Assembly (NCBI GenBank): GCA_003427395.1
Contig: BFEA01000050.1
Location: 1,979,627-2,011,810 of the forward strand
Length of the DNA: 32,184 bases
From: Chara braunii
Lineage: Eukaryota > Streptophyta > Charophyceae > Charales > Characeae
Reading direction: 5' to 3'
Below the pieces are notes generated by a model. The model saw only the letters and a list, made by a program, of their open reading frames with translations. It did not search any database and was not told where the DNA came from. Numbering within the stretch: the stretch's first letter is position 1; each line of letters starts with the position of its first letter. Below are positions 18,324-27,604 of this stretch, piece after piece. The position numbers were made by a program, and so were the translations under genes.

Positions 18324-18825
18324 TTGCAGGTTTTGTATTTCTTGGAGGTTGGACACCCTGGTTGCCGAGGGAGGGGGGGGTAATGTTTTTTTTTGTTTTT
18401 CCATATTGCATACCATATGGAGTCGTTTTTTGCTAGTTTTTCGGACTGCTTCAGTTTACAGTTGACTACCTTGATACTTGTTGCAGTGTACCATAGCAGT
18501 GTAGTATTGTAGTGTAGGTTTCACTTTCTTTCTGAGTTTGCGGACATAGATTTTTACGTTGTTTGACAGTGCCGACAGTACGGGGCGCATGGACGGAGTT
18601 GTGTTTGTGTGCGTGTGTGCATTTTTTTTAAAAGTTTTCCTCCTCGTCGCATTCTTCGTGTAAACTTGCCGAACATTCTCCTCAGTTGAGATCAGTGCTG
18701 ATTGTGTATCTGAAATGTTTGTATAATCATGAGTCGTGAATGTATGCTGTCATGGATGGAAACACAATAACATGGATGAATGTATTGGTATGTAACATTG
18801 GATGCACTTGCAAAAGAAAAAAAGG
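18324..18825 (+). other. AT-rich 3' flank of the acidic ORF
   Basis: No gene. Several T- and GT-rich tracts occur, with GAAACACAATAACATGG near 18758 and TGTAAC near 18791 as possible poly(A) signal region, followed by an A-rich tract at 18813-18835. This would suit a 3' UTR with a genomic poly(A) run. Confidence 0.35.
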
Positions 18826-18927
18826 AAAAAAAAAACGCTCTCACCCCGCGTCTTCGCCAGTTGGGAATTGGGGGGCCTCAATTCCCAAGTAGCGAAGACG
18901 GTGGGGTCTGAGCGCTTTTTTTTTTTT
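18826..18927. repeat. Near-perfect long hairpin
   Basis: The left arm is an A-tract then CGCTCTCACCCCGCGTCTTC, GCCAGTTGGGAATTG. The right arm, read as complement, is an A-tract then GCGCTCAGACCCCACCGTCT, TCGCTACTTGGGAATTG. Stem about 45 bp with few mismatches; loop about 8 bp (GGGGGCCT). It could be a miniature foldback element or a small-RNA precursor. Confidence 0.8.
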
Positions 18928-18974
18928 CGCAGGGTGTCCTTGGGTGTTTACAAGGGTGAGGGAGTCTGGGGGCG

Positions 18975-19230
18975 ACCCTCAACCCCACGCCCCCAACCCT
19001 AGACCGCAGACCCCCAAACCTCAACCCCACAACACAACCCTCAACCCCACACCCCAACCCTCAACCCCAGACCCCCAACCCTCAACCCCATCACACAACC
19101 CTCAACCCCACACCCCAACCCTCAACCCCACACCCCCAACCCTCAACCCTACATGTTCAGCCTCAACCGCACACGCCAACCCTCAACCCTCAACCCCACA
19201 TCACCAACACTGAACCTCACACCACCAACT
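18975..19230. repeat. C-rich minisatellite (CCCTCAACCCCA type)
   Basis: About a dozen degenerate units such as AACCCTCAACCCCACACCCC repeat across the region. The minus strand is therefore a string of GGGG and GGG runs separated by two to five bases. It resembles but does not equal a plant telomere strand (CCCTAAA). Frames here only translate the repeat. Confidence 0.85.
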
Positions 19231-19419
19231 CCCTCCCCCCCTCCCCCACCCAAAGCGCACGAACGGAGTGCCCCCCCCAAAGCCCCCACCCACGCGAGTG
19301 CGTTCATTTTTTCCCCACACGCCGCCACGTGGCGCGTTTTAACATGTTTCAATGTGCGCGCGGGAGAATTGAACGCGCACGTTTGTACCTGAATGCACGT
19401 TCTTTGAGTTCAACCGGCA

Positions 19420-19580
19420 ACACAGGATAGGAGTGATGGTAAGAGCATGCACTCCTACCTGTCTTGCAAGGGGCTCCGGTCTATTGGTGGGGAGCAGCAC
19501 GTGCTGGAAAGCAGGTCCAGTGTCCCCTGAGATACATTGTTGAGTTGGTAAACAACATATCTTGGGAGTCGGGCCCAACT
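19420..19580 (+). repeat. Family D repeat, most complete copy
   Basis: The core at 19470-19527 reads GGGCTCCGGTCTATTGGTGG, GGAGCAGCACGTGCTGGAAA, GCAGGTCCAG. CAGCACGTGCTG (about 19495-19506) is a perfect 12-bp palindrome. Upstream, GATGGTAAGAGCATGCACTC (19435-19454) looks like a tRNA D-arm/A-box, suggesting a tRNA-derived SINE. No good B-box was found. A diverged relative lies at 20322-20375. Confidence 0.6.
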
Positions 19581-21115
19581 CCCTTATGAACTTTGGTGAG
19601 ATGCTACTGATAATATGATAATGATGATGAAGATATCGATGATAAAGAGCTAATGATGATGAAATCTATGGTAAGATATAAACTACATCAGCACAACCTT
19701 TCTTCACAATCTATGAGCAAGGCTTAGTCCCTCCCCCTATATCAAACACAACATTCCAAATACAATATCATCCCAACCAATACCAACCATAGCTGACGTG
19801 TTCTCACTACCTAGACTATACATGGCCCCTTAGGTTGTCATGGCAGCCCCCCCAAGTTTGCCACTAGATCGTCTTCCTCCCTCGATGAATCCCCAAGTTT
19901 CTCTTTCAGGCCTCAAGCTCCTACTACAAACAAGTCATAGGGCTACGCCCCAGCACTGGCCAGTGTCATTCTAGGCTTCCAGATGGAACTTATTTTTCTT
20001 TCTTTTTGTTTTAGGGCAATTATGTTGGAGTCACACCCAATGTTCAGAATAGGCAACTTTAGCAGTTCCCAAATTTGAGCAAAAAGGGTGACCCCAAATC
20101 TGCCAAGCGCCACTGGGGGTAACGACTGGCGCAGTTTTTGACCCCCTCTAAACTTGACACATTTCGAAACTCAAACCATGACACTGGCGCCACTTTGTCT
20201 TCTCTTGCCTATTTCAAACTGTAAGTGTGTCACAGCCACAGTTTCTCCTTTTCGGTTTTTCAAAAATAGCCTCAAGGTCTACTGTTGGGAGCGGTACGAA
20301 CAGCTTCCAATACTAGTCCCTTGCAGCCGGCTCTGATCTAAAGGTGGTGAGAAGCACCTCATGGAAGCCTGTGACATACCAGCTTTTGTATCCGAACAAA
20401 CTTCTAAAGCCCTGAGGTTTGTTATTCGTGTTTTTTCGATCTCTAACGGGCTTTAGGGGTACCCTTCTTTTTGGTTGGTGGTATGCATGGAATCAACGAC
20501 CAACGGGGCTCTCCTACTTCTTAAGACTTCTTGTTTTTCTTTCTGAGGACTTTTTAACGATTTCTCTCCGACGATTCATGAATTTACATAGGACTTATGC
20601 GCGCCTTAGTGAGCGCGAATTCCAAAATTTATGGTCGCACTTCCCGCTGACGTGTCCTTTCTTGTAAGTGAATGTTCCTAAATTCGCCCTTGAAGGCTCT
20701 GTGAATTTTCAGTAGGATCTGAATAGGCGCATAATTTGTTTCTGTGTCCAATCTAACGCACGAATATCGTTAAAATTTTTGAATTTCTCAATCTTGAATT
20801 AATTTTAGAGCTAGAATGGACGGAATATAATTGTTTTGGTGCCTTTTTGTTTCTGTGTCGGCATCATGTATGCAAACTTCCCCCACTTCCTCCTATCCCC
20901 ATACCATATTCCCCTCTCTCTTCTTCACACCTTCTTTCCTCCATCTGTAATTGTTTTTCATCCCCTCTTCCTCTGCGCTTCTCTCCATCTCTTTTTTGTC
21001 TAAATCTTGATACCGCTCCACTCTACTTTTCACGCTCTCCTTCTTCCCACCTTCATCCCCATACAAGAATTCCCTATTGATCCCCTCGCTCAAGATACTC
21101 GAGCCATCAAGCAAC
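19581..21115. other. Unassigned stretch
   Basis: No supported gene. It holds a GATGAT-rich low-complexity patch (19610-19675), a weak family D relative (20322-20375), and a long pyrimidine-rich stretch (20880-21060). The open frames are short and without motifs. Confidence 0.6.
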
Positions 21116-21270
21116 ATCGTATAAGGAGGATACTCCCCTCACGTGGTAATCTGATTGGTTGCGAAGGAACCCGCGGGGATCGATATGGCTTTCCCCAGAT
21201 GATTTACCCGAACTCTCTCTTCGCTCCTTCCTACCTCTGTCCCGATCCCTCCCATCTATCTCCCTCTTCG
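21116..21270 (+). repeat. Dispersed repeat family C, copy 2
   Basis: Plus-strand match to the minus strand of 8880-9030. It is followed 1.9 kb later by family A copy 2, against about 0.6 kb in the first locus. The extra 1.3 kb contains the putative exon at 21970-22470. Confidence 0.65.
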
Positions 21271-21942
21271 CTACAAAACATGACGCGATAGTCAGAATTG
21301 AAAGCTTGCTCGCCTTTGGTCTTTGGTTCCTCCTCTTTTTATATTGGAAGTTAAAGAACAGCATAAACCCCCGTGGAAAAATCATCAGCGCCTGCACAAA
21401 CATAATACTGCCAACATGAACATAGGTCGTCGTTAGACACTCCTTGGCGACTCGAAATCTAGAAGGGCATGCTTGTTCCACCAGAAAAAAATGTGAAAAT
21501 GCCACAAGGAGATTTCCTTGTGGCGTCCTTGTGGCTCGAGCCAATTTTTCCCAATCAGGAGCGCCAAAGGCATGTGTCGCCGCAAAGTTTCGGTTTGAGG
21601 GTGGTCCAGACGTGGTCCGCCCAACAGCCGCACAGACATCCCTGGCCTCCACCATCGTGATGGTACCCCAACGGCTCCAAACGGTCACCGTCCGCACAAG
21701 GCCTCCGCCGGCTGGTTTCGTCGTCGCCGTCCAGTGTCATGCGGTCTGCTGTGCTGGGAGATCGTCACCAACGGTCGAAAATTTGAATACTTGTTTGCGG
21801 TGGCGCGTTCTTCCACGATGGAAGTGTTTTTTGCACGATCGTCGTTTTCGTCGCTTGTCATCACATGCTGCATGTCCAAGTACACTCCCGCCTTTGCTGC
21901 CCTCCACGCCATTGTTTGGTGGACGACCGAACACTGACCTCA

Positions 21943-21962
21943 CGTTGTTGTCCTTTCCGCAG
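21943..21962 (+). promoter_or_regulatory. Putative 3' splice acceptor
   Basis: GTTGTTGTCCTTTCCGCAG ends at 21962, eight bases before an ATG that opens a 167-codon frame. Confidence 0.4.
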
Positions 21963-21969
21963 ACCGTTC

Positions 21970-22470
21970 ATGGGCGACCTGCAACACAGGCTGCCTCTGC
22001 TGCTCCTCATCGTCGTGCTGCTTGTGATTGCTATCTTCTTCCACATGTGTTTCCTGGGCCGGCTGCCTGGTGCGACGCACAAAAGGTGGTCTTCAAAGAA
22101 GGGCGACATGATGGAACGACGATTGATGAACGGCAGACCAGCAGGTACAGCACCAGGATTGAGCAAGCGGCAGCGCACTGCAGGGTCTGCGGGCAAGCAA
22201 GCATACAACCCAATGTTGTATGCTCACCTGCCTTTGCATGAAATTCCTTTGTCGCCCACGGATGACGAGCATGAAGACCCGAGGTCATCAGTTGTGTCGT
22301 TGGGGAGTGGTTCCACGCAGGTTTGGGCGGGGAGCCAGTCCTTCGGTGGCAGGCAGGCGGAGACCCCATGGTCTTACACGTCAATGTTGAACAAGGGGCT
22401 GCGCGACAACGATGCCAATGCACAACTCGATCTGAGCTTCCAGTTGTCGAACAGCAGCGAGTGGCGGTGA
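21970..22470 (+). CDS. Putative exon: membrane-anchored or leader-bearing hypothetical protein
   Basis: From the ATG at 21970 the frame encodes MGDLQHRL followed by a hydrophobic run, PLLLLIVVLLVIAIFFHMCF (about residues 9-28), long enough for one membrane span. A basic stretch follows (HKRWSSKKGDMMERRL), then a more conserved-looking part: NPMLYAHLPLHEIPLSPTDD, EHEDPRSSVVSLGSG, ETPWSYTSMLNKGLRD, ANAQLDLSFQLSNSSEWR. A TGA ends it. The last part resembles leaders I associate with Myb/SANT-like DNA-binding proteins of charophytes; that is an unverified recollection. A different long frame (21444-22241) overlaps it and looks less protein-like. After 22470 a frame change would continue with VAVTYTHVINLHSREL. 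It may be another broken gene. Confidence 0.4.
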   Translation: MGDLQHRLPLLLLIVVLLVIAIFFHMCFLGRLPGATHKRWSSKKGDMMERRLMNGRPAGTAPGLSKRQRTAGSAGKQAYNPMLYAHLPLHEIPLSPTDDEHEDPRSSVVSLGSGSTQVWAGSQSFGGRQAETPWSYTSMLNKGLRDNDANAQLDLSFQLSNSSEWR

Positions 22471-23160
22471 CATACACGCACGTCATCAATCTTCATAGCC
22501 GTGAGCTCCTTAAGGACGACGTCTCTCCACTGTCGTATGTGTCCTCTTTCCCCAGCGAACCAACAAACTAAAGATGTCCGACGAAGCTGCCGCCTTTCTT
22601 TAGATGTTGTCCTCCTAGCGGAAATATGTACGACGGCAAATACGACATGGAAGAAGGTCGACGACGATGGACTCACCCAGCACGTGCATGCACTCACAGC
22701 GGGAGGTGGGTGGAAGGGACGGGGCCACTATGGGAGTGCGCATCTGTGCGCATGTGTTGTGTGTGTTATGGATTGTCACTTAGAACAACCCCTCTTCCAC
22801 CCGGACATGTGGATCCAAAATTGAAACAGCCTTACCTTAAAATCATCTATCAACATTCTTGTGTGATACACTAAAGAATACCGTTTTGATAAAAGTAATG
22901 TTTTTTTAATGAAACAGCTGTTTCCTTGTTGTATTCTGAAAGGTGTGCGGCCTGACGCACCTGTTTTGGCTCTCATATCTGTTTGTGTGCTCATAACTCT
23001 TTTGTCCTTAGTCCCCTTTCTCAGTCAAGCTATGGCTGCATCTGCCTCCTTTGACCTTATCTCCCCCTCCCTCTCTCTTTCTCTCTCGATATGCTCTTCA
23101 TGAATATCTAAATGTTCTGACAACTCTCTCGTCCCTACCAGCTCTTGAGGTCTCATCCTG
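22471..23160. other. Unassigned stretch
   Basis: No supported gene beyond a possible out-of-frame continuation to about 22571. A CT-rich patch at 23068-23096 corresponds in position to the GA microsatellite of the first family A locus. Confidence 0.5.
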
Positions 23161-24074
23161 CTCGTCCCGTTGAATTCAATTGGATCTATCATTGAATTTA
23201 AAGATACGAGCAAGACCAGATGGTCTTATTCCGTCCCTCTCTCTGCTCCTCGGTATCCGATGGTTAATGGATGAGTGATTTGTCACACATATCACGTGAC
23301 ATATGTATCGATTGAGTTGTTACTTTGATGACAGGGACAATGTAGGAACCTGATGTGATCATTTCGATGCATACTTAACTATTCGCTCGAATGAAGGATG
23401 GATGTTCTCTTGACTGATTGTATGCATGGAGTTACGCTTTTGATGGGTTTGCACGATGGGTGGAAGATAATACATAGCATGGTGGTCGAAAAATGGGTTG
23501 ATTAGACATACACAATCATCCTCGCTTATGCCATGTGGACGGATTGCCCTGATCCGAGTGGGCGGTCAACTTTCTGTATCCCCACCACACTCGTTCCCGT
23601 ATAACGAACAAAGTCACGTGTATGTGAGTGGGACGTATGAGAAGTCGTCGCCAAGATCAACGGTCGTCACGAAGAGCAGCGGGCGCTACTATATTTTCCC
23701 CCCGAAATGAGGTGTTTGGGATTCATAGGTGCTGGTTTTGTCATTATCGATACTCACTTTCACCCGTACTCATTGTTTTGCCTTTTAACGAATTGATTGT
23801 CATCCCGTGGACGACGGTGGCACCCCATTCGCCTAACACTTTGTGTAACAATTGTTGTCGCACCGAACGTTATCGGGGAAAAGGGGTTCCACTCCTGAAC
23901 ACATGGCGAGGACGAACACAAGGAAAGAGGGCAACCAGGTTGAGGCCATCCACGCCGGATTCCGAACTCTGTAGTGAACGACGGCAGGACTTAATTCGGA
24001 AACGAAATCCCACGTGCGTAACCCCACCTTTCCGTTCGAAAAAACGTCAAGTAGCCCACATGGAAGTTCAGAGT

Positions 24075-24075
<1 letters not shown>
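23161..24075 (+). repeat. Dispersed repeat family A, copy 2
   Basis: Opposite-orientation partner of 7435-8294. The conserved coding segment is broken here by a TGA after CEWDV (about 23637) and another after CLLTN. Copy 2 carries an extra stretch around 23895-24000. It ends at a 41-bp T-tract. Confidence 0.75.

Positions 24076-24116
<41 letters not shown>
24076..24116. repeat. T-tract of 41 bases
   Basis: Pure T run at the junction between family A copy 2 and a family D copy. Read on the minus strand it is a poly(A), so one neighbour may be a retroposed element in minus orientation. Confidence 0.9.
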
Positions 24117-24117
<1 letters not shown>

Positions 24118-24124
24118 GAAGAAC

Positions 24125-24180
24125 AGCTCCATCTATTGGTGGGGAGCATCACCTGCTGGAAAACGGGTCCAGCGTCCCTT
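24125..24180 (+). repeat. Family D double-hairpin repeat
   Basis: AGCTCCATCTATTGGTGGGG, AGCATCACCTGCTGGAAAAC, GGGTCCAGCGTCCC. GCTGGA and TCCAGC form a second stem 3' of the CAGCA/TGCTG-type stem. Confidence 0.8.
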
Positions 24181-24404
24181 TCACATCAAGAGTTACTTTT
24201 TGGATTAAACAAACATTTGAAAGTAGTGCGCGTTATTTCTTTCCCATGCTATCCTCACGTCCTGTGCTGTCCTCCAGTCGGAGTGATGAAATAAGCAGAA
24301 CAGGCCCTGGAAGAACAACAAAATGGGGTGTGCCAAAGATTTTCGGGAAAATTGAGTGTGGGGACATAAACGCCGGAACTGAGACCCCCTGTGTGGTTAC
24401 ATCT

Positions 24405-24588
24405 CCCAGCCATTTTTCTCCGACGTGCCTTGCATGTTGCAGCAATGCTCGGGGGTTGGCAGCCGGTGGCAAATGGCTGGCAACACCAGCCAATAACAAG
24501 GCCCACGCCGATTTGTTTCTCTTTGGCACGCAGGCCGTTTGGAGCCCCGGGCAAGGTGGCTCTGAAGTACTGGCGGTTTAAAGTTATT
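24405..24588. mobile_element. MITE family E, right-end fragment
   Basis: AAGTACTGGCGGT at 24575-24587 matches the right terminal repeat of the complete copy at 26621-26787, followed by TTA. Inside, CCCAGCCATTT and AAATGGCTGG (24409 and 24473) form an inverted pair also seen in the copy starting at 25273. No left end was found. Confidence 0.5.
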
Positions 24589-25272
24589 TCTAGTCCAGGC
24601 AATTGGCCCACTCCCTTGCGCTGACCAAACCTAAAGGTTTATACTGCACACTTCAGGGCAAGGTCCCTCTTTCTCACAGATTCTTTCCTTCTGGTCATTG
24701 GCTAGAGGTAGAGAATCTAAAGGTGGGACCTTGACCCAGAAGAACATCAATCGGTGGAAACTTCTTTTATGCTGTTCTTCAAACTTATTCCTTTGTTTTA
24801 TAAGGGCGGAAAGGGCGGGTAGTCGGCAGGGGATTTGCCGTGATGGGGCTTTCTTCTGGAGAGCTACTTCTTTTTTTCCTTTTTTCTTTTTCTTACCTAG
24901 TGTGTAGGTCCTTTTTTTAAATGAAAACAATGCTTTCAGCCTGCTAGAGGTGTATGTAGGCCCTGGTCAGAGTCAGAGAATCCAGGTGTCACTGAGTGGG
25001 GCCGTATCCAGATCCCTGCTGAGTCAGTGTCGACAAGCCTTGCTCTTTCCTAATGGGAGCAGATTAGGGGGCACAGGACACTTTTCTAGGTAATTGGTTA
25101 GTAGTTACCTTTTCAGGTCCTTTTGATTTTGCATTTGCCATGTCAGAGTCTAACTGTCAAATTGTCAGCTGCATGATCTTTGTTCTTCTTTTTTTTTTGG
25201 TCAGGGGTATGATCTGTACAGCCAAATGCAGACTGTTAGCAAGAATCAGGGCCTTTTTTCTTCTTTTTTTTA
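24589..25272. other. Unassigned stretch
   Basis: I see no gene. The DNA has a pyrimidine-rich tract at 24868-24895 and T-runs near 25190 and 25262. Frames are short and without motifs. Confidence 0.5.
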
Positions 25273-25395
25273 ACCACCAGTACTTGGCCCAGCCATTTGT
25301 TTCCGACTCGGCCATAATTAACACCCCGCGAGTTCACGCCTCGGGGTCTGCTGGAGCAAAATGGCTGGTGATGCCACCCAAAGGCAGGCTGGTGC
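25273..25395. mobile_element. MITE family E, left-end fragment interrupted by a SINE
   Basis: AACCACCAGTACTTGGCCCA at 25273-25292 matches the left end of the complete copy. It contains the same CCCAGCCATTT / AAAATGGCTGG pair as the 24.4-kb fragment. At 25395 the sequence is interrupted by the SINE; host sequence resumes after 26495 with a repeated GGCAGGCTGGTGC. Confidence 0.6.
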
Positions 25396-25401
25396 TTGTC
25401 C

Positions 25402-25482
25402 GGTTGATGTAGCTCAGTGGCTAGAGCACCGGTTGGAAATGCGCATGGTGGTATAAGGTTGCGGGTTCAAAACCCCGCAGCC
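25402..25482 (+). ncRNA. tRNA-like head of the SINE (not a functional tRNA)
   Basis: GGTTG (25402-25406) can pair with CAGCC (25478-25482) as a five-base remnant acceptor stem. The D-arm with A-box and the T-arm (GCGGG-loop-CCCCGC) are clear. The region between them is too long and does not form a normal anticodon arm. Confidence 0.6.
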
Positions 25483-25696
25483 TTGCGCATGGACACCGGC
25501 AGGGCGTTAGATTGATGCACGGCTGGACACACATCCCCTTGGGCTGACGCATGGCACTACTATAGACACTGCCTGCGCACCACCTCCACGGTGTTGTATG
25601 TTGGTTGTGGGTTTCACAGGGTTTGCTTGGGGTGTTGGTCTCGGGTGTTCTGATGTTCTCCCCATTCTGGCATATCACACGATCATTCCATTTCCG

Positions 25697-25745
25697 GTAG
25701 TTGCTCATACGGTATGTTACAAGGTCACGGGTTCAAGCTTGGTTC
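25697..25745 (+). repeat. Second, weaker tRNA-like segment in the SINE
   Basis: GGTAGTTGCTCATACGG (about 25695-25711) resembles a degenerate A-box, and CACGGGTTCAAGC (about 25727-25739) contains a good B-box. Spacing is tRNA-like. The SINE may be dimeric. Confidence 0.35.
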
Positions 25746-26148
25746 GGTCCTTGGGGGGGGTCCTTGTCCAGCTGGCCCGTTCTCTCCTCGATACATGATT
25801 TACAGAGTACACATAGCTTTCGGGCATACACACATAGCTTGCTAATTATATATCACTTACAGGTTACATACACAAGGTTCCACACATGATACTGTCTACA
25901 CAGATTCACAGAATATATACACAAAAAACAGGCTGGGGAACTAGTCACTGGTGGGGTCTAGTGCCTCCAGTAGGTTCAGGTAGGTTGGATAGGGTGCCAT
26001 TGGGTGCAGTTCCTACTGACATTCGGATATAACTGGTGGCTATATATATATGGGGCCTGTAGTTCATTGTCTGGGCCTGGCATCCGAGGTTCCCGTTCGA
26101 CAAGGTTCTTCCGATTCCGCTTCCACCAGGGCTGGGCAATCTATCAGC

Positions 26149-26362
26149 CCTGGTGCCTATCGCTGCTCTTCGGTCCAAGTTGCCTGCCCGTTGGTAGGGC
26201 AATGGTCCTGAGTGCTGGTCACACTGAGGTAGAATAGTGGGATAGGGGGTGCACTCCTGGTGCCTATCACTGCTGTTCGGTCCAAGTTGCCTGCCCGTTG
26301 GTAGGGCAATGGTCCTGAGTGCTGGTCACACTGAGGTAGAATAGTGGGATAGGGGGTGCGCT
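26149..26362 (+). repeat. 107-bp tandem duplication inside the SINE
   Basis: Copies 26149-26255 and 26256-26362 are nearly identical (for example TCGCTGCTCTT against TCACTGCTGTT), so the duplication is recent. Confidence 0.9.
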
Positions 26363-26620
26363 AGGAGTATTGAAGTGAGGATGGGTTGGGAGGTGGTCTC
26401 ATATTCCAGGACACCCACGGCTCACAGTTCCAGGTGATCACTGTGCGCACACTGACTGGCCTCTACAACACCCTGGACTTAAAAAAAAAAAAAAAAAAGG
26501 CAGGCTGGTGCCAATTCGTGTTTCTTAAAAAAAATGTCTTTGGTTTTTAACAAATGCTTCTGCAGTGGTCATTGCAAACCCGTAGACGGTTTTTTGGGGG
26601 GGGATTTTTCCTTTTGTTAA

Positions 26621-26787
26621 ACCACCAGTACTTGGCCCATGTAACCGCCTTGGGCCCTTGTTGTACACGCGCCGCAAAAAATTCGGGGTGTATACACTGT
26701 ATACGACCGTTGATAAATTTGATCAATCGCCCGTGCCGGTTGGGCGTCCTCAGGGTCGGAGAAAAGTGCCTCTGAAGTACTGGTGGT
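26621..26787. mobile_element. Complete Tourist-like MITE (family E)
   Basis: Perfect 13-bp terminal inverted repeats ACCACCAGTACTT (26621-26633) and AAGTACTGGTGGT (26775-26787) are flanked on both sides by TAA (26618-26620 and 26788-26790). A 3-bp TAA/TTA target is the PIF/Harbinger rule. There is no coding capacity in 167 bp. Confidence 0.75.
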
Positions 26788-26790
26788 TAA

Positions 26791-27285
26791 AAAGAGCCCC
26801 ATTCTTCCTTTTTTTCATTGAGCTCCTTTCAAAAACTAGGATTGTAGCTTTACCAGGGGTAGCTCTGACTTCGAAGGACCTAATATATAACCCCTTGAAA
26901 CTCGTGTCTTTATTACAAGTCGTATAACTGGGCTATTTATTGATCATGATTCAATGGGGGCCCAGGGATAGCTCTACATTATTACAACAAGTGGGCCCGC
27001 CGCGGCCCCGATAAGTTCCTGCCGCCGGGCCCACCGCGCCCCTCCTCCCGGAGTGCCACAGCAGAGAACCGGGTCTCTCGCGGGACCGTCACGCGAGACC
27101 CGGGTTTTGCTTTAGATTATTAGAGATAATGTAGATGCTTATGAATGAGGTCGCAAGTACTTAGAGGCTGATCCGACCTCTTTTCTTTTTCGCAAGGATC
27201 TGAAAAGAACCGCTTTTTGAGGGCCCGTCCCACTCAGTCCGAATTACAAAAACGGGATCCCACATCCCCACCAAACGTGGGAAGT
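26791..27285. other. Unassigned stretch with GC-rich hairpin
   Basis: No gene. At 27066-27106 GGGTCTCTCGCG and CGCGAGACCC form an imperfect hairpin just after a GC-rich patch (26993-27050). Confidence 0.5.
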
Positions 27286-27291
27286 CTTGGG

Positions 27292-27378
27292 CGTCCTGCG
27301 AACCCTGGTTTTGGAGGTGTGTCCGCTCGGACACTTGGTGGGGTACGTCCTGCAAGCCCTGGTTTGGGAGGTGTGTCC
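27292..27378 (+). repeat. Short tandem direct repeat (54-bp period)
   Basis: CGTCCTGCGAACCCTGGTTT...GGAGGTGTGTCC at 27292-27324 recurs as CGTCCTGCAAGCCCTGGTTT... at 27346-27378. Confidence 0.8.
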
Positions 27379-27531
27379 ATCGCACAGCCCCTCGGGCCAG
27401 CGGACATTCCAAGATGATGAAGTGGACAACCGAAAAATGAAAAAAAATCTAGGCTACCAGAGTGGCCTGGGGTCACTTGCCGGGCCGGGCCCATATATTT
27501 CTAAATTTGGTGAAGAATTTCGATGTGACCC

Positions 27532-27604
27532 TGAGGCCTAGCTCAGTTGGTAAGGCACAGAAGTTGCATTCAGGAGGTCGTGGGTTCAATCCCCATTGGC
27601 CTCA
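27532..27604 (+). tRNA. tRNA-like sequence, probably a SINE head (possible tRNA-Cys-like GCA)
   Basis: Length is 73, as in a real tRNA. A perfect 7-bp acceptor stem TGAGGCC/GGCCTCA, A-box TAGCTCAGTTGG (27539-27550), B-box GGTTCAATCC (27583-27592) and a T-stem GTGGG/CCCAT are present. The D-stem has one mismatch and one G-T pair. The place of the anticodon arm (about 27558-27574) reads CAGAAGTTGCATTCAGG, with almost no pairing, so it is very unlikely to work as a tRNA. GCA falls where the anticodon would be. The downstream GC-rich body to about 27950 may be the rest of a SINE; I could not find its target duplication. Confidence 0.45.

Larger units (their letters stand above)
25396..26495 (+). 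mobile_element. tRNA-derived SINE with poly(A) and target duplication
   Basis: The element starts TTGTCCGGTTGATGTAGCTC. It carries an A-box TAGCTCAGTGG (25410-25420) and a B-box GGTTCAAAACC (25464-25474), and ends in an A-tract of at least 15 bases at 26481. It is flanked by AAAGGCAGGCTGGTGC at 25380-25395 and 26496-26511, of which 13 bases do not depend on the A-tract. That combination is the mark of LINE-driven retroposition. At 1.1 kb it is long for a SINE. Part of the length comes from a 107-bp internal duplication, and possibly from a second tRNA-like unit. Confidence 0.75.

Noticed and set aside
18975-19230. Interstitial telomere
   Set aside because: The unit is CCCTCAACCCCA-like and variable, not CCCTAAA, and there is no array of exact telomere units.
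21444-22241. 265-codon plus-strand frame overlapping the putative exon at 21970
   Set aside because: Composition is Arg/Pro/Ala/Cys-rich and shadow-like, with no domain-like pattern; the other frame has a splice acceptor and better protein text. Not fully excluded.
27532-27604. Functional tRNA-Cys gene
   Set aside because: GCA sits at the anticodon position, but the anticodon stem does not pair and the D-stem is faulty.
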